From Muraenolepis orangiensis (lineage: Eukaryota; Chordata; Actinopteri; Gadiformes; Muraenolepididae): a stretch of 64,000 nucleotides of DNA. Both the position numbers and the translations under genes were made by a program. Location: positions 24,240,890-24,304,889 of the forward strand of contig CM051001.1 in the NCBI GenBank assembly GCA_027704905.1, given 5' to 3'. Numbering within the stretch: the first letter of the stretch is position 1; each line of letters starts with the position of its first letter. Positions 49,251-60,805 of this stretch are shown here, piece by piece. The notes below the pieces were generated by a model. The model did no database searches, was not told the DNA's origin, and saw only the letters and a program-made list of their open reading frames with translations.

Positions 49251-50750
49251 CTCAGGAAATGGAAGCAGCTGACGATTTCCACCAGTGTTGCATCCAGGCT
49301 GATGGTGGAGTGGGTGCGAAGCGGGTTGGGTTTGTTCTGATGTAGAGCTGTGTGTCATCTGCATAGCAATTGAACGATATTCCATGCCGGCTGATGACAC
49401 AACCAAGGGGGGGACATGTATATAGTGAAAAGGGTGGGGCCGAGGACTGATCCTTGATGGACACCACAGGTCACAGTGTGTTTGTGATTTTGCCGCTCCC
49501 AAGGTGACCTGCTCAGTCCACTCGGTGAGATATGAGGTGAACCAGTTTAGGGCAGAGTCAGAGAGTCCAATTGTCGAGCGAAGACGATGGAATAGAATGT
49601 CATGGTCGACAGTGTCAAATGCTGCAGTTAGATCCAGGTGGATGAGAAGGGATGGAGATCCGGTGTCAGTTTCTGTACTGTGGCCCTGGTGGAAACAGAC
49701 TGGAATTTTTCAAAGAGGTTATTGAGTTTGAGATGTTCCTGAATCTGAATGGCAATTACTTTCTCCAGCACCTTTGATATAAATGGCAGGTTGGAGATGG
49801 GTCTGTAATTAGCAAGGACTTCAGGGTCTAAGGTTGTTTTTTGAGGAATGGTTTGTTGACAGCAGCTTTTAATGGGGATGGAACATGACCAGACTGGATG
49901 GAGTGGTTTATCACAGAAGTGATCAGGGGACTTATGGCACCAGTGTTGGGTGCCATAAGGGTTTCATCTTTTTGATGATGGCCTCAACTTCATGCTGCGA
50001 GATGTCAGTGAAGCAGCAAAGAGGCTGGGTAGGTCCAGGCTGGGGGTTGACGGTAAGGACTGGCAGAGCAGCAGAGTTTGAGAGGAGAGAGTGAATGGTG
50101 TCTACTTTTTTCCTCAAGAATGCGATGAAATGATTACACTGCTCCTCTGTGGTGTCTTTGTGTAAGGGAGTCTGAGGTTTGAGGAGATGATTTATGGTGG
50201 AAAAAAGTTGCCAGGACTATTGTTGATGATAGTGGAGTATAATTTTGACCGTGTGTCTCTGAGGGACTTTTAGGCCTAGGCCGTTTGGTGGTCCCGGTAT
50301 GCCTGCCTGTGAACAGCGAGTCCAGAAACCTTGAGCCGCAGAGGACACGCCCCGCTGTCTTCATTTTCCGCAGCTTGCAGGTGTACCAGGGGGCTGAGCG
50401 TGTGAAAGTGACGTGGAGATCCAGGACATTACTCAGAGATGTTTTATAAAAGTCCAGTTGGTGTAGTAGTTGGTGCTAAACAAACTTTCTACGAGAGCCT
50501 CTGTGGATGTAACAAGGTCTGCGTAGTAGTCCAAGGTGTTTGATGGCTGAGATGCACGTTGGGGTTGTGTGGTGTTGGTGTTGAGACTCAGCAGTTGCGG
50601 GATGGAATACTTTGACATCATGCCGGTGGCCGCAGGTTCTCGTCTGGAGCAAGCCGTTAGCCATAGACAGAGATGGAAAACTGTTAGCCAGAATGAGATG
50701 GTGATCCATAGCATGGCAGGAGGAGAAGAAGCTGGGAGAAGCAGTCTGTG
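49251..50750 (-). mobile_element. L2/Rex1-type LINE, reverse transcriptase region
   Basis: Minus strand, several frames. N-terminal part (50717-50140): TNTTQPQRASQPSNTLDYYA, ALVESLFSTNYYTNW, APWYTCKLRKMKTAGRVL. Then ISQHEVEAIIKKMKP (about 49990). The palm reads HLDLTAAFDTVDHDIL (about 49640, catalytic Asp) and SALNWFTSYLTEWTEQVTL (about 49530). It ends with GCVISRHGISFNCYADDTQL (about 49370). The C-terminal part past YADD switches to the LINE type at 48584-49250. Either the two are one element or one replaced the other near 49250. Confidence 0.8.
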
Positions 50751-50790
50751 TCAAAGCAGCAGGTTAGCCAGCAGGCTTTTCAACGGATCG

Positions 50791-50876
50791 CTGTGGAGGC
50801 AGCTGTCCTAGCCGGCTAGCTGTGGAGGCAGCTGTCCTAGCCGGCTAGCTGTGGAGGCAGCTGTCCTAGCCGACAA
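50791..50876. repeat. 29-bp tandem repeat, 3 copies
   Basis: Unit CTGTGGAGGCAGCTGTCCTA + GCCGGCTAG at 50791, 50820 and 50849; the third copy differs only at its end. It lies just upstream (minus strand) of the first recognisable LINE coding sequence, where LINE 5' UTRs often carry such repeats. Confidence 0.9.
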
Positions 50877-50912
50877 GGGCTAACCGCACCGGGAATGTTG
50901 AAAGGCAATCTG

Positions 50913-52340
50913 CCTCGTTTCCACCAACGCAAGCCTAGTTCTAGCTCTCGGATGGCGCTAGAGCCGGTTCGCAGTTGGTTCAACTGGCGAGCCTAAGAGT
51001 CTAAGAACCGGTTTGCGTTTCCACCGACATTTTCGCCGAGAGAGCCACGTCATGACGTCACTGTTAACGTCTCTGCTTTCCCAGCAACGCTAGCGCTAAC
51101 TTCCACAACAGTGGGACATGATGTATGTAAAAGTGTTGCTCCTGGCTTTGAGGCTACAAACACGGCTGGTCCAACGCGTTCAGCTGCTCGTCTTTAGTGC
51201 TATGGACGCGATTACGTTTAAGCCACTAACTGTGATAAAGGACTATACAAATAAAATGGACTTGACATTACAGCTGCATTAATAGAGTACTTAAACAGAA
51301 GGGACCATTTGCCTTTTCTTCTTCAAAACTGTCATCTTGTATTATGTTTCTCGGTTGATAAAGCATAATGAAGCGGACATTTATATTTAGAATTTTTTTA
51401 TTTAAAAAAACAAAACCTTAAATACACAATATACAGTAATCACAAAATGTAAAAGTCTAGAGTGCAGTGTAGTAAGTCAATGTTAATAAAGCTTCGAGGG
51501 GCTCCTGGTGAGCTGCAGCCCAGTGGTGGCGGTAGCTCCGCATCGACATCGTCCAGGGAAGACGACTCCATAAACAACTAAAACAAGAGAAAAGTTAATT
51601 AAAACATGACTCCATAAACAACTAAAACAAGAGAAAAGTGCATTAAAACATGTCTCCATTACACTTTACTGTTTTTAGAAAGTAGCATCCTGACGTTGTT
51701 ATCAAGGCTAATATTGGCTAACCTAGCAATCATAGCTCCTCATTTCTGATGATAGGAACATAACATTGATGTGATAATGAGTAGCTCGCTAAACAGATTA
51801 TAAATACAAAGCTGGTTGGCAACACGGGAGATATTTCTAAAGTAAAACTTACCAGGACCAGAGTGTCAGCAGCGGATCATCGAGTTTGTTATTGATTAGC
51901 TCCTCGTATCGTCCAGTTTGTTATCGATTATCTCCTTGGTTCTGTCCCCCGCTGAAGACATCTCGCGCTGTAGTTTTTCTAATAGCGGTTTGTTCTAGAA
52001 GCTCCTCTAGTTTATTGGGACCTTCTCCCGAGGACAACAACACAAGGAGGCAGTTTGTCTCGTCCACGGACCACTGTCACCTTCACGTCCATGGCAAATT
52101 TTAGTGATTTAAAAAATGGCGGTCAAAAACTTTGAGTTAGTTTGAGTTTGTCCGATAAGCCCCGCCCCTAGCCCCTGACGTAGTGGAGCTTGCTGGCTAG
52201 CCCAGCTTCGATGTGGGGCCGCTCAGGAACCAGTTAACCGGGCCAGAAAGTGGTTCCTTCGCGGTGGAAACGCAAAGAACTGGTTCGAGATTAGGCCCAA
52301 GCTCCGAACCAGCCCTGAAAACAGCTTGGTGGAAACACGG
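50913..52340 (-). mobile_element. Harbinger-like DNA element, non-autonomous, inside a LINE
   Basis: Left end CCTCGTTTCCACCAACGC; right end, read inward, CCGTGTTTCCACCAAGC; a further GCGTTTCCACCG lies inside each end (51017-51029 and 52265-52280). GTTTCCACC-type ends are familiar from PIF/Harbinger elements of fish. On the minus strand near 52065-51960 one frame reads DETNCLLVLLSSGEGPNKLE + ELLEQ, a possible start of a Myb/SANT-like domain, and a GGTAAG donor follows near 51850. It has a perfect-start 44-bp direct repeat at 51564/51608. I see no DDE transposase. The target duplication could not be fixed. Confidence 0.6.
51215..51270 (+). mobile_element. Short LINE 3' tail fragment
   Basis: AACTGTGATAAAGGACTATA, then CAAATAAAATGGACTTGACA matches the last 50 bp of the LINE at 36560-37172. 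Confidence 0.55.
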
Positions 52341-52344
52341 TATG

Positions 52345-52690
52345 GGAGATACTTCACAGTAGCGATGGTGAACAGTGATGGAAATATTGTGGCCCAATTG
52401 TAACCGGGAGCTCACAGCAGGGAGCTGACTTGCTCGTTGGAGGCCGAATAGGCCGCTAGTTAGCCAGCTAGCGTTTGCCATCCGGGAGCCTCCGATAGCA
52501 GCGGAAGGTAGCGGAGATACAGTAAGCAAAATATATAAGTTAGTTGTTGAAAGGTAACATCTAACAACAACAATGAAAAGAAAAAACAACAAAACAACTT
52601 AAACTAGAGCGAGAGCTAGAGCTAGAAGGAGAAGCGGCGAACAAACAGCACCAGCGTCCTCTTGTCTCCTATCGTACTTTTGCTGGACTT
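52345..52690 (-). mobile_element. Probable LINE 5' UTR (continuation of 49251-50750)
   Basis: On the minus strand: GCTAGCTGGCTAACTAGCGG and CTAGCTCTAGCTCTCGCTCT, rich in GCTAGC words like the block at 50791-50912. If the DNA element (50913-52340) is removed the two blocks join. Inference from composition and position only. Confidence 0.4.
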
Positions 52691-53018
52691 TCTGGACTCA
52701 TTACAGTTACAGGGAGTAAGCATATAGAAAATATAAATCTTGAGTCTTGTTCAACTTCTGTAAAAAGTGCAAACAGTGATAAGTGCAATGGTACTATTGA
52801 AGTTGAGGTGTGATGTTCAGCAGGAGCACAGTCTCAGGGAAGACGAGGCGAGGCACCCCGTCACGGCGTGAAAGGTAACTGGGTGCCGGTGTGATGGTGA
52901 TGCCAGTCAGCAGAAAGGTGAGTGTGGAACAGCTGATTTCCATCCGATGGGGCACGTGTGACTTCTGTGTCCAATAAATATCTATAGTGTAGGCTACTGT
53001 TAACACACATACACCCCC
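52691..53018. other. No gene recognised
   Basis: Anonymous sequence. Confidence 0.5.
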
Positions 53019-53160
53019 ACGCATTCTCATGAACCGGTAGGTGGGATTCCCTACGGAAAAACAGTGCACTTTGTTTCGTAGGAATCGTACGTACAATAAT
53101 CAGTGCGCATGCGCGTCAATTTTGTTTACAGCTGAAATCATGTCTAAAATAACACTTATA
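53019..53160 (+). repeat. Dispersed repeat family R1, copy 1
   Basis: ACGCATTCTCATGAACCGGT, then CCCTACGGAAAAACAGTGCA, CTTTGTTTCGTAGGAA and CAGCTGAAATCATGTCTAAA. Related copies: 58479, 59214 (minus), 59345 (minus). Confidence 0.8.
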
Positions 53161-55211
53161 CATGTATGTTTTTATGGTTTTTATAGATATGCAAACGACA
53201 ACACATGGAGCCATTCCATTCTACATGCACATACATAGATGCACATACCACGCACGAACACGGGAATGGATTGCATCAAACAGAATGGTGTTCAATCACG
53301 TCACTATTGAGAAGTCTATTAAACACAGGACGCCTTGAACTATAATGGCAGTGACAAAGATTGAGCAATTATTGTTTGGTCGACCACTCAAAGAGATGCT
53401 CGATCTCGTGTGCTAATGGCATGCAGGGAAGACACTCGCAGGGAGCACATGGAGACCGACATGCAGTGTCCTTTTGTAAATACCTTACCGCTCCTGGTCT
53501 TGTCTCATAGAAGCTAGACAACAACGGTGATGTGGTGCCACACGGCCATCCATTAATGCATGAGGCCCATCTCATATCAAAGTCCATTGGTTGCTCTCTT
53601 CGCATCCCAATGATCAATAGCAAACAGTATTATGTGATTATTTTAACTCATCTTCCCCCTAACACTGATAGAAGATGCATACACACACACACACACACAC
53701 ATATATTTACACACCTGCACAAACACACACACGCAGACCCACGTATACAGACACATGCACAAGCATGCACACACACACACATGCCAGCACAAACACACCA
53801 AAAAAACGAAAAGACAGACAGACAAACTTGTAGACAACCAACATGACATGATACCTACATTCCCAAGATCTCTTTGTCAGACTATCAGAACTTGCAGTGG
53901 AAAAACACAGGGGAAAGAAAAGGAGAGGAAAAGAAACAGGTGTAAACTAGTGGTGGATATTATTTTTGAATGAGAATGGGCCTGGTCTCTGGGAGGCCCT
54001 CTTATGAATTATAAATAAACACACAAATCGTAGCCATTTTATTTGTCTGCATAAAAACTGTGAGCTCGAGTTTATTTGCTTTTGAGCTGCATGGATTTAT
54101 GGTTAATCTCCGAAGTCTTGTTTCTCCACATATCAAGATGTATTTTCATTGTGGATCATTGAGGAAGAGATTGCGTGCTCAAAGAATGAATTATTTTTTC
54201 ATTTGTTTGAAAGGTCTGCATATAAATACAGCATCATTTTAGCTAAACATCACAGTGAGCATGCATGCAATAATTCTAAATAGACCCACACAAAACGTAT
54301 GTTTTGCCTCGTGTCAATTACATCTATCAATGGCCCAAAAAAGAGTCTAATGCACACTTTTGGCTTCAAAGGGCAGAAATCCTGTTTGGGTTAGCTTCAA
54401 ACAGTCACTGATTTAACCCCAGTGAGATGGTTGATCAGAAACCAGAAGTGTTTCCGATGTATTATCTCATTTGAATTTGTGGTTTGTGTTTTTCTTCATT
54501 TTGTGTTTTTGGTCCGTCTTCCAATGCGTGCACCTTTGACCTGTACAGCAATAACGAGCCCCTCTAGTTCGGCAATGGTGTGCGGAGAATGGAGCGGAGA
54601 ACGGCAGGAAAAGGAAGAGGGCCAGAACCGCCCACCAGGTACTGACCAACGTTATCGCAGTACAGTCTCACTTCTAGGAGGTCACTACTGTAGGGGTAGT
54701 CACAATCACAATTAGACGAAACAAATGAATCGGAACATACTGAAGCGTCACGTTCACCCAGATTTGAGCTCTGTTAATCAGATTGAGATTACTAGAGTAG
54801 AGGCCCCCACTATACTTGAAACTCAATCAGAATGTGCTTGTTCGCCTAGGCCGTCGGACTGCTGCCTGGTGAGATGAGATGCAGTCTTTCCCCTGGTATT
54901 GTGGACCAATTGCAGGCAGCGGTGCGTTGGAGGAGGAGGAGAAGGAGGAGGGGGGGGGGGGATTGTGTAAACATTTGACTAGCTCGGGTGAGCACATCGA
55001 ACCTATGGCAGCGTTCGAAGGCCGATGCATTGCTTTGTTTGGACGCAGACTCGCGGATATTGATACATGTACATACATGTATTTCAACGCTGGTCTGCAC
55101 AGATCCCTAACATGCTCCTCTTAGTACAAACACTATCCCCACAAATTGCTTCAATACTGCATAGAGAATCCAATACAAATTTGCTGCTTAAAAAATACTC
55201 AGTGTTATTTG
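53161..55211. other. No gene recognised; CA-rich patch
   Basis: 53681-53785 is a mosaic of CA repeats. A G run is at 54950-54961. A Lys/Arg-rich reading near 54585-54640 was considered as an exon and left out. Otherwise anonymous. Confidence 0.5.
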
Positions 55212-56289
55212 CAGTGTCAGGGCCAGCAAGGCCTTCTCTGCTGGCCTAAACATCATCAGAATCTAAATTTAATTTTGATATATTTTTTCCACAAATATGT
55301 ATTAAATTATTCCCCATAGTCTATTTATCTTCATTTCATAGCTTTCCTCTTGGTTGCATTGCTTCCAGCCTCAGATCGAGATTTGGAGGGCTGGCCTTTA
55401 TGTTAGAGCTTTTATCGAATCATATTTCAGCCATAATGTGTTGGTGGTCCAAGAAATCTGCCCTTAGGCCTTCAGAATCAACAGTGCGGGCGCCTGGGGC
55501 TTAAAGTGAACGGAAACAAAACTGTGGCGTTAATCAATCAGATTTCGAGTTGGCGACACCGGCACCAGCTAGCAGGCGTACGATAACGTCAGCACGTGCA
55601 CGTCTTTTGATTGGATACTCACTATTGAATATTTTAATTTAAATAAAAATAAAAATGCAATTTATAAAATGCAATATATCGGCACAGAAAAGAGAAATAT
55701 GTATATATAAATCAATGTAATAAAATATACATTGTTATATGCTATATGCCCTTGTTCAGCAGCCTGATGGCCTGACTGTGGAAGCTATCTCGGAGTCTAT
55801 TTGTACGGCACTTGATACTGCAGTATCACCTGCCTGACGGTACAAGTGAGTACAGTTTGTGGCTGGGGTGGGCAATGTCTTTTATGATGCGTTTGGCCTT
55901 GACTACCCACCGCTGGTTGTATAAGTTGTATAGTAAACTTGTTAAAGCTCAATACTTTTGGTGGACTTAATAAAACTTTGTAGACTAATCCCTTAAAAGC
56001 GGTATTTATTTTTAAGTTTTGACAGTATCCAAGCGATCTTAAAGCTGGTAGTTTAACACTCTTAATTGTAAATGCGTATTTATTGATTATAAATGCTTTA
56101 GGAATATTAATATAACTCTGTTGTACTTGACTATGTTAAGGTGATGCAACGCCCGATTATACTGCGTTTCTGCCTAAATGAATAATTTCTAGAGCGTCAT
56201 AATGATGGTATTAAGAGGTGGAATAATTCAGGTAGGACTGTGTAGGACATCACTGAAGGCCTAGGTGTGAAATTCACGGCCCGCCACTG
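55212..56289. mobile_element. Old hAT-like element interrupted by a LINE 3' end
   Basis: Left end CAGTGTCAGGGCCAGCAAGG, then CCTTCTCTG; right end, read inward, CAGTGGCGGGCCGTGAATTT, then CACACCTAGGCC. The outer 12 bases match at nine or more positions. I associate the left 400 bp with a widespread fish hAT family. No matching 8-bp duplication is visible (GTTATTTG versus GTGGCACA), so boundaries are tentative. It holds the LINE fragment at 55680-55925. Confidence 0.55.
55680..55925 (-). mobile_element. LINE C-terminus and 3' UTR, nested
   Basis: Minus strand: DIAHPSHKLYSLVPSGR, a stop, then CRTNRLRDSFHSQAIRLLNK, followed by a short AT-rich 3' UTR. Same LINE type as 48584-49250 (TTRFKDSFYPQAVRLLN). 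Confidence 0.8.
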
Positions 56290-56826
56290 GTGGCACATTA
56301 TATATATTTTTTAATTTATTTTTTGAAAACATCATATACCTGCAAGTGAAAGATAAAGCGCAATCCCATTATTTTGTGGACTATCCATAAGGGGTAACCT
56401 GTGGTAGTTTAGTCTTCAGTATTTTTTTGATTAGCTTGTGGTAGCCTGAGGCTCCCAGCTGCCAGGACTGTTTGGAGGTCAGACGGCTAAAAAGTGGAGC
56501 GCTGTTCGCCTCAGATTGCATGGCTGTCTGCCTGTTGCTATGCCAACCAGACCTGTCAATCACGTCTCCCCTGACTTTGGCTCCCCCATGCAGGCCAACC
56601 TGTCACAGACAATAAAGAGTCCATCTTTCTGTCTGTCTCTCTGTCTGTCTGTATCAAGCTCATGTTCACCTGCATGTACGGTATGTGTGTGTGATATTGA
56701 CTTCAGTTGTTGTACTTCCTTTGTCCTTCCATATTTGGATAAAGTTAAATGAACAAATGTGGAATTCCAAATAAAAGTCAAAGACACTTTCCATCAACAC
56801 ACAGGTGCATGTGAGTTTGTGTGCGC

Positions 56827-56828
<2 letters not shown>
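56290..56828. other. No gene recognised
   Basis: Anonymous; a CTGT repeat patch (56626-56652) is the only simple sequence. Confidence 0.5.

Positions 56829-56911
<83 letters not shown>
56829..56911. repeat. (GT)n microsatellite
   Basis: About 83 bp of perfect GT repeat. Confidence 0.97.
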
Positions 56912-56915
<4 letters not shown>

Positions 56916-57434
56916 CATCTAATTATTTGCATTATGAGCAGAGGGGAGAAAATTGCCCTTAAGGCAAGGAGGTGTTGCTAAATGTTCTCTTTTGCTTCAA
57001 TGACAGTAATTTGTTTTGATGGTCCTGGAAATGCATAAAGTGTTATGTGGGTTCACTATTCATTTATTATTAACTCACCAAATATGAAAACAAAAATAGC
57101 AGAAAAACATAGCACACCCTGGACCATGGATAACTATGGCATAGTCATAAACTGACCATTGCATAAATACAAACAAAAATGGAGATGACGGAGAAAGGTA
57201 ATTTGATGAACAAAATTAACAATATTGATTTCAACGCACACTTTTATGTGTAGCCTCAAGCTATGTCGCAAACACTTAACGTCTAACACTATGATTAATG
57301 TAACTGGGTTTTTTACAAGCTGTCATGGTACGAATAGAACAGTTATATTTTGGGGAATTTTTATTTTGTTTTAATTGTAGTTATTATCAGTGTAGCTCCA
57401 AATGCATTGTTGCATTATTACTACTATTGTAGTA

Positions 57435-57478
<44 letters not shown>

Positions 57479-58435
57479 ACGAGTACTAGATCATAATACA
57501 TTATAAGTGTCCAGACAAAAGTGTCTGTGTGTGTCTGTATTTGTATTCTGCTTAGATTACCATCTATCAGAGAGCATGAAAATCAAAGACTTGGTCGAGC
57601 AAAATGTAATTTTACCGCTGGAGGAAACTGCTAGTTGGCGTTCCCAGCGTATAACAAATACTTAAAAAGGACTGTGCTTCTCTTGCTCATACCCACATTT
57701 AGTCAGGAGTAAGTAAGTAAGACCTGCAGATTGCCATAGCAACTATATTAATGATAATGTCCTTTTGTTGATCTAACCGTTGGTGCCACAGGGCTGTAGA
57801 AGGTGGTACGCCAGCACATGGGTTTGTCCCGTACACCCTGGACACAGCAACTCCATAATGGCGCATCAGTAACAGCATCACAACACAACCGCCTGTTAAC
57901 CGCTGTGACACCACGTGGTCATTGGAGCAGATAATAGTTTTCCAGAATGTTCCGGGCTGCGCCAACAGTCTTATTTTCGGTAGGGAGCCCCTTCGGAGTT
58001 ACAGTCAGGATTGAGGAAGCACTTGCAAAGCTACTGGCTGCAGGTAGCTGGCGTGTTTCCCCAGGCTCTGGTCTGCCCCTCCAAGCCCCTCTGAAGAGGA
58101 CACTTGATGGAGTGCCATCTCATTAAAGGCTGTGGATGTAGCCTCGTTAGTACCACACTAATGGATAGATTCATCTCATTTGGCACTTCACACACGCACA
58201 CGCACACGCACACACGCATGCACTGTCGCAGCCACGCCCCGTCTGTGTTTGTGTGTGTGTGTGTCTGTGTGTGTAGTTATGTGTTTTGTAATTGTCCTGA
58301 GCTTCGCTGTGTCTTGTTTCCTGCACTCCCATGGCTGTGAGCTTTTGTTTTGACCCACATGAACATATTGAACTGTGCCTGCCTGCTTTTGTCCTGCATT
58401 TGGGTTCTTTCCCTGGTGTTCCTGCTGCTCTCTCA
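56912..58435. other. No gene recognised; trinucleotide array
   Basis: 57426-57471 is an imperfect (AGT)n array. Short CA/GT runs occur at 58188-58218 and 58243-58275. No supported gene. Confidence 0.5.
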
Positions 58436-58445
58436 CTCACACACA

Positions 58446-58476
<31 letters not shown>
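58436..58476. repeat. (CA)n microsatellite abutting repeat R1
   Basis: CA array directly before the start of R1 copy 2. Confidence 0.93.
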
Positions 58477-58478
58477 CA

Positions 58479-58870
58479 GGCTGTTCTCATAAATGATAAG
58501 TAGGATTCCTTAAGAAAAAACAGTGCACTTTGTTTCGTAGGAAATTGTACGTATGCAACCCGGAGCTATAATGTCAAGAACAGTCACGTTTCCTTGTATT
58601 CTCGGTGGAAAATGTAATATATAGATTAGTTAGTTAATAGATAGTTTCACCATTATAATATGTTTTGATAACATTTCTAGCAATAAATGTGTTTTACTCT
58701 CACACGCTTTGTTCAGTGAATTCATACAATCTTTAGTTTTTGAGTTATTATGAAGATTTGTTCAAGTTTCTATTGTTGCTATGGACGCTGGTATTACTGC
58801 CGCCTTATTGTTCTGTTACATTTATTATTGAACTTTATTTTTACGTGTATTACTAATCCATCGGATTGCA
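58479..58870 (+). repeat. Dispersed repeat family R1, copy 2 (longest left part)
   Basis: Starts GGCTGTTCTCATAAATGATA, then CAGTGCACTTTGTTTCGTAG and TTTTGATAACATTTCTAGCA. Inverted relative to copy 4: GATAACATTTCTAG at 58668-58682 has its reverse complement at about 59466-59480, and the GTGAATTCATACAATCT segment is matched too. Confidence 0.72.
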
Positions 58871-59069
58871 GCGGCACTGATCAAAATGTGTTCAATATAT
58901 TGATGTTTGCATTGATGTTTAATATACATATTTTCAGATTAAACTTAATATTCTCACGTCTCAACCAGCCTGCAGAGGGCGCTAAAATCCCAACCTAGAT
59001 TAAATCTAAACCTAAACATGTAAATAATAAGAATTAAATAATTGATCAAAACAAACTGTTGACTTAAAC

Positions 59070-59120
59070 CAGTGGTCCCCAAACTTTTTTTTAGCAGGGC
59101 CAGATCATGTCAGTAAATAG
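59070..59120 (+). mobile_element. hAT terminal fragment (CAGTGGTCCCCAAACTTTTT)
   Basis: Typical outer 20 bases of a fish hAT element followed by GCAGGGCCAGATCATG. It then merges into other sequence; no second end found. Confidence 0.6.
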
Positions 59121-59144
59121 TACTGTGGATAACAGGTCTACAAG

Positions 59145-59213
59145 ATACAAGATACAAGATTTGTATTTGCCATTTGTACATAGGTACATAGGACATAAGT
59201 ACATAGGAATGCT
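59145..59213 (-). mobile_element. LINE 3' terminus with ATCTTGT repeats
   Basis: The plus strand shows CAAGATACAAGATACAAGAT, then TTGTATTTGCCATTTGTA. The inverse AATGGCAAATACAAATC matches the 3' end at 48584-48600. Confidence 0.65.
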
Positions 59214-59324
59214 TGTATAAGTGTTATTTTAGACATGATTTCAGCTGCTCTGTTCGCCAACTGAAAAGGGCGTAAACGAACGTACGAACTGCGAAACAAA
59301 GTGCACTGTTCATGAGAATGCGTT
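59214..59324 (-). repeat. Dispersed repeat family R1, copy 3
   Basis: Minus strand: ACGCATTCTCATGAACAGTG, then CACTTTGTTTCGCAGTTCGT and CAGCTGAAATCATGTCTAAA, matching copy 1 almost to its end. Confidence 0.75.
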
Positions 59325-59344
59325 GCTGCAGGTGCTTGCGCGAA

Positions 59345-59625
59345 CACACTTATATATACTGTAGCTGGACAAAATGTCCGTGGAAATATTCGTAATAACT
59401 ATGAAACTAGATTGTATACATTCACTGAAGGATGATTGGGACAAATAATGGCCCATTTCTCGCTAGAAATGTTATCAAAAAACAATCTTTTTGCATTTTC
59501 GACTGAGAATACGCGGACAGTCATGTTGTTTTGTCTTCCCGCTGCAGTGGGACGCGCATGTGCACTGATTGCTGTACGTAAGATTTTTCGTAGGGAATCC
59601 TACGAACTGGTTCATGAGAATGCGT
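59345..59625 (-). repeat. Dispersed repeat family R1, copy 4
   Basis: Minus strand: ACGCATTCTCATGAACCAGT, then TCGTAGGATTCCCTACGAAA, TGCACATGCGCGTCCCACTG and TTTTGATAACATTTCTAGCG. A CA array (59630-59662) lies just outside this end. Confidence 0.75.
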
Positions 59626-59627
59626 TG

Positions 59628-59629
<2 letters not shown>

Positions 59630-59662
<33 letters not shown>
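59630..59662. repeat. (CA)n microsatellite abutting repeat R1
   Basis: CACGCACACACAC array directly outside the ACGCATTCTCATG end of copy 4. Confidence 0.92.
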
Positions 59663-59666
<4 letters not shown>

Positions 59667-59854
59667 ATCATATTCTCCAACTGTATGTTTAAGTAAATTC
59701 CTGTCATAAGAAAGACTCATCGCCTGACATAATACCACCATGAAATGTAATAATTTGTTCCATTTTATATGTTTTGAAGACAGTGAGTTATTATAAAAAC
59801 TGCCGCATATTTAATCTCAAAAACTGGTTTGAAATGAATTAATATCACAAGCTG

Positions 59855-59955
59855 TGGTCGATGATGAATGGTGAATGGACTGGATTTATATAGTGCTAAG
59901 CAGTTCCCACTCAAAGCACTTTGACTTTAATGTCTCACATTCACCCATTCACACA
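59855..59955 (+). repeat. SINE-like dispersed repeat fragment
   Basis: GTGAATGGACTGGATTTATA, TAGTGCTAAGC, CACTCAAAGCACTTTGAC, CTCACATTCACCCATTCACA: a phrase order common in fish genomes and partly shared with the SINE at 28.8 kb (ATATAGCGC ... TTCACCCATTC). Confidence 0.55.
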
Positions 59956-60805
59956 TGCAATACTGGTAATTAAGAAGTAAAAGGCATTCATTAAGAAGAA
60001 TTAGGCAGTATGGGTGAATAAAACAAAAATAGAGAGTGGACCAAGACGTCTGACTTGTTTTCTGCCTTGGGGCTGGGAAAGCGACACAGTAAACCAACAC
60101 AAATGACCATGTGTCTATTATAGCATTCTGCTGGCCTTGGGTATATAGGATTTCCACAATTGTGTTTTGGAATCAATCATTTCCTCAAGGCCGTAAAGCT
60201 TGATCCATCTCACCCGATCTATTGATGTAAGCGCCAGACGACAGCCTGAGATCACACCCTGCAACCCCTGCTCTCGGCCCGCATCGGGTCGTGTGGAGAA
60301 GAAGAAAAAGAAAAAACAAACATCCGCTGATTTGTTTGCAGAGGGATATTCCTCCCATTGACTGCATTGGATAGGTTTTCTTGCAGGGTGTTGTTGTGTA
60401 GGACAATTCAGCAGCCGTCTGCTGCAGGCAGATGCTCTCACATCACGGGCCACTCTAGGTCCTTGAATGCAGTCTGTACTTATCCAAACATTAGCGTTGC
60501 ATATGAAATAAAATCAGAATAAAAAAAAAGACTTGTAGTTGAGTCACATGCATGTTCTTGTACATGTTATGCTTTTAAATGGACTTTTTGTCTTAAAATG
60601 ATGTACTTTACTCTTGGCTTTGAGGAGGGTTCTGTACACTGCATTTCTCTCAGAAAGAAATACTTTGAATGCTTCCTGCAAATACTTGAGCAAATAAATA
60701 CATTTAAAATAGTCTGAGTCATGATGAATACGGTGTAATTCCCTTTCTGGGGCCATGCCTATGTTCCCTCATGTTCCCTCAGCCCTATGTTCCTTATGTT
60801 ATGCC
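59956..60805. other. No gene recognised
   Basis: Anonymous sequence. Confidence 0.5.

Noticed and set aside
54580..54660. Possible homeobox-like exon start (basic AENGAENGRKRKRARTAHQ followed by a GT)
   Set aside because: Very short, no homeodomain follows, and low-complexity basic peptides arise easily.
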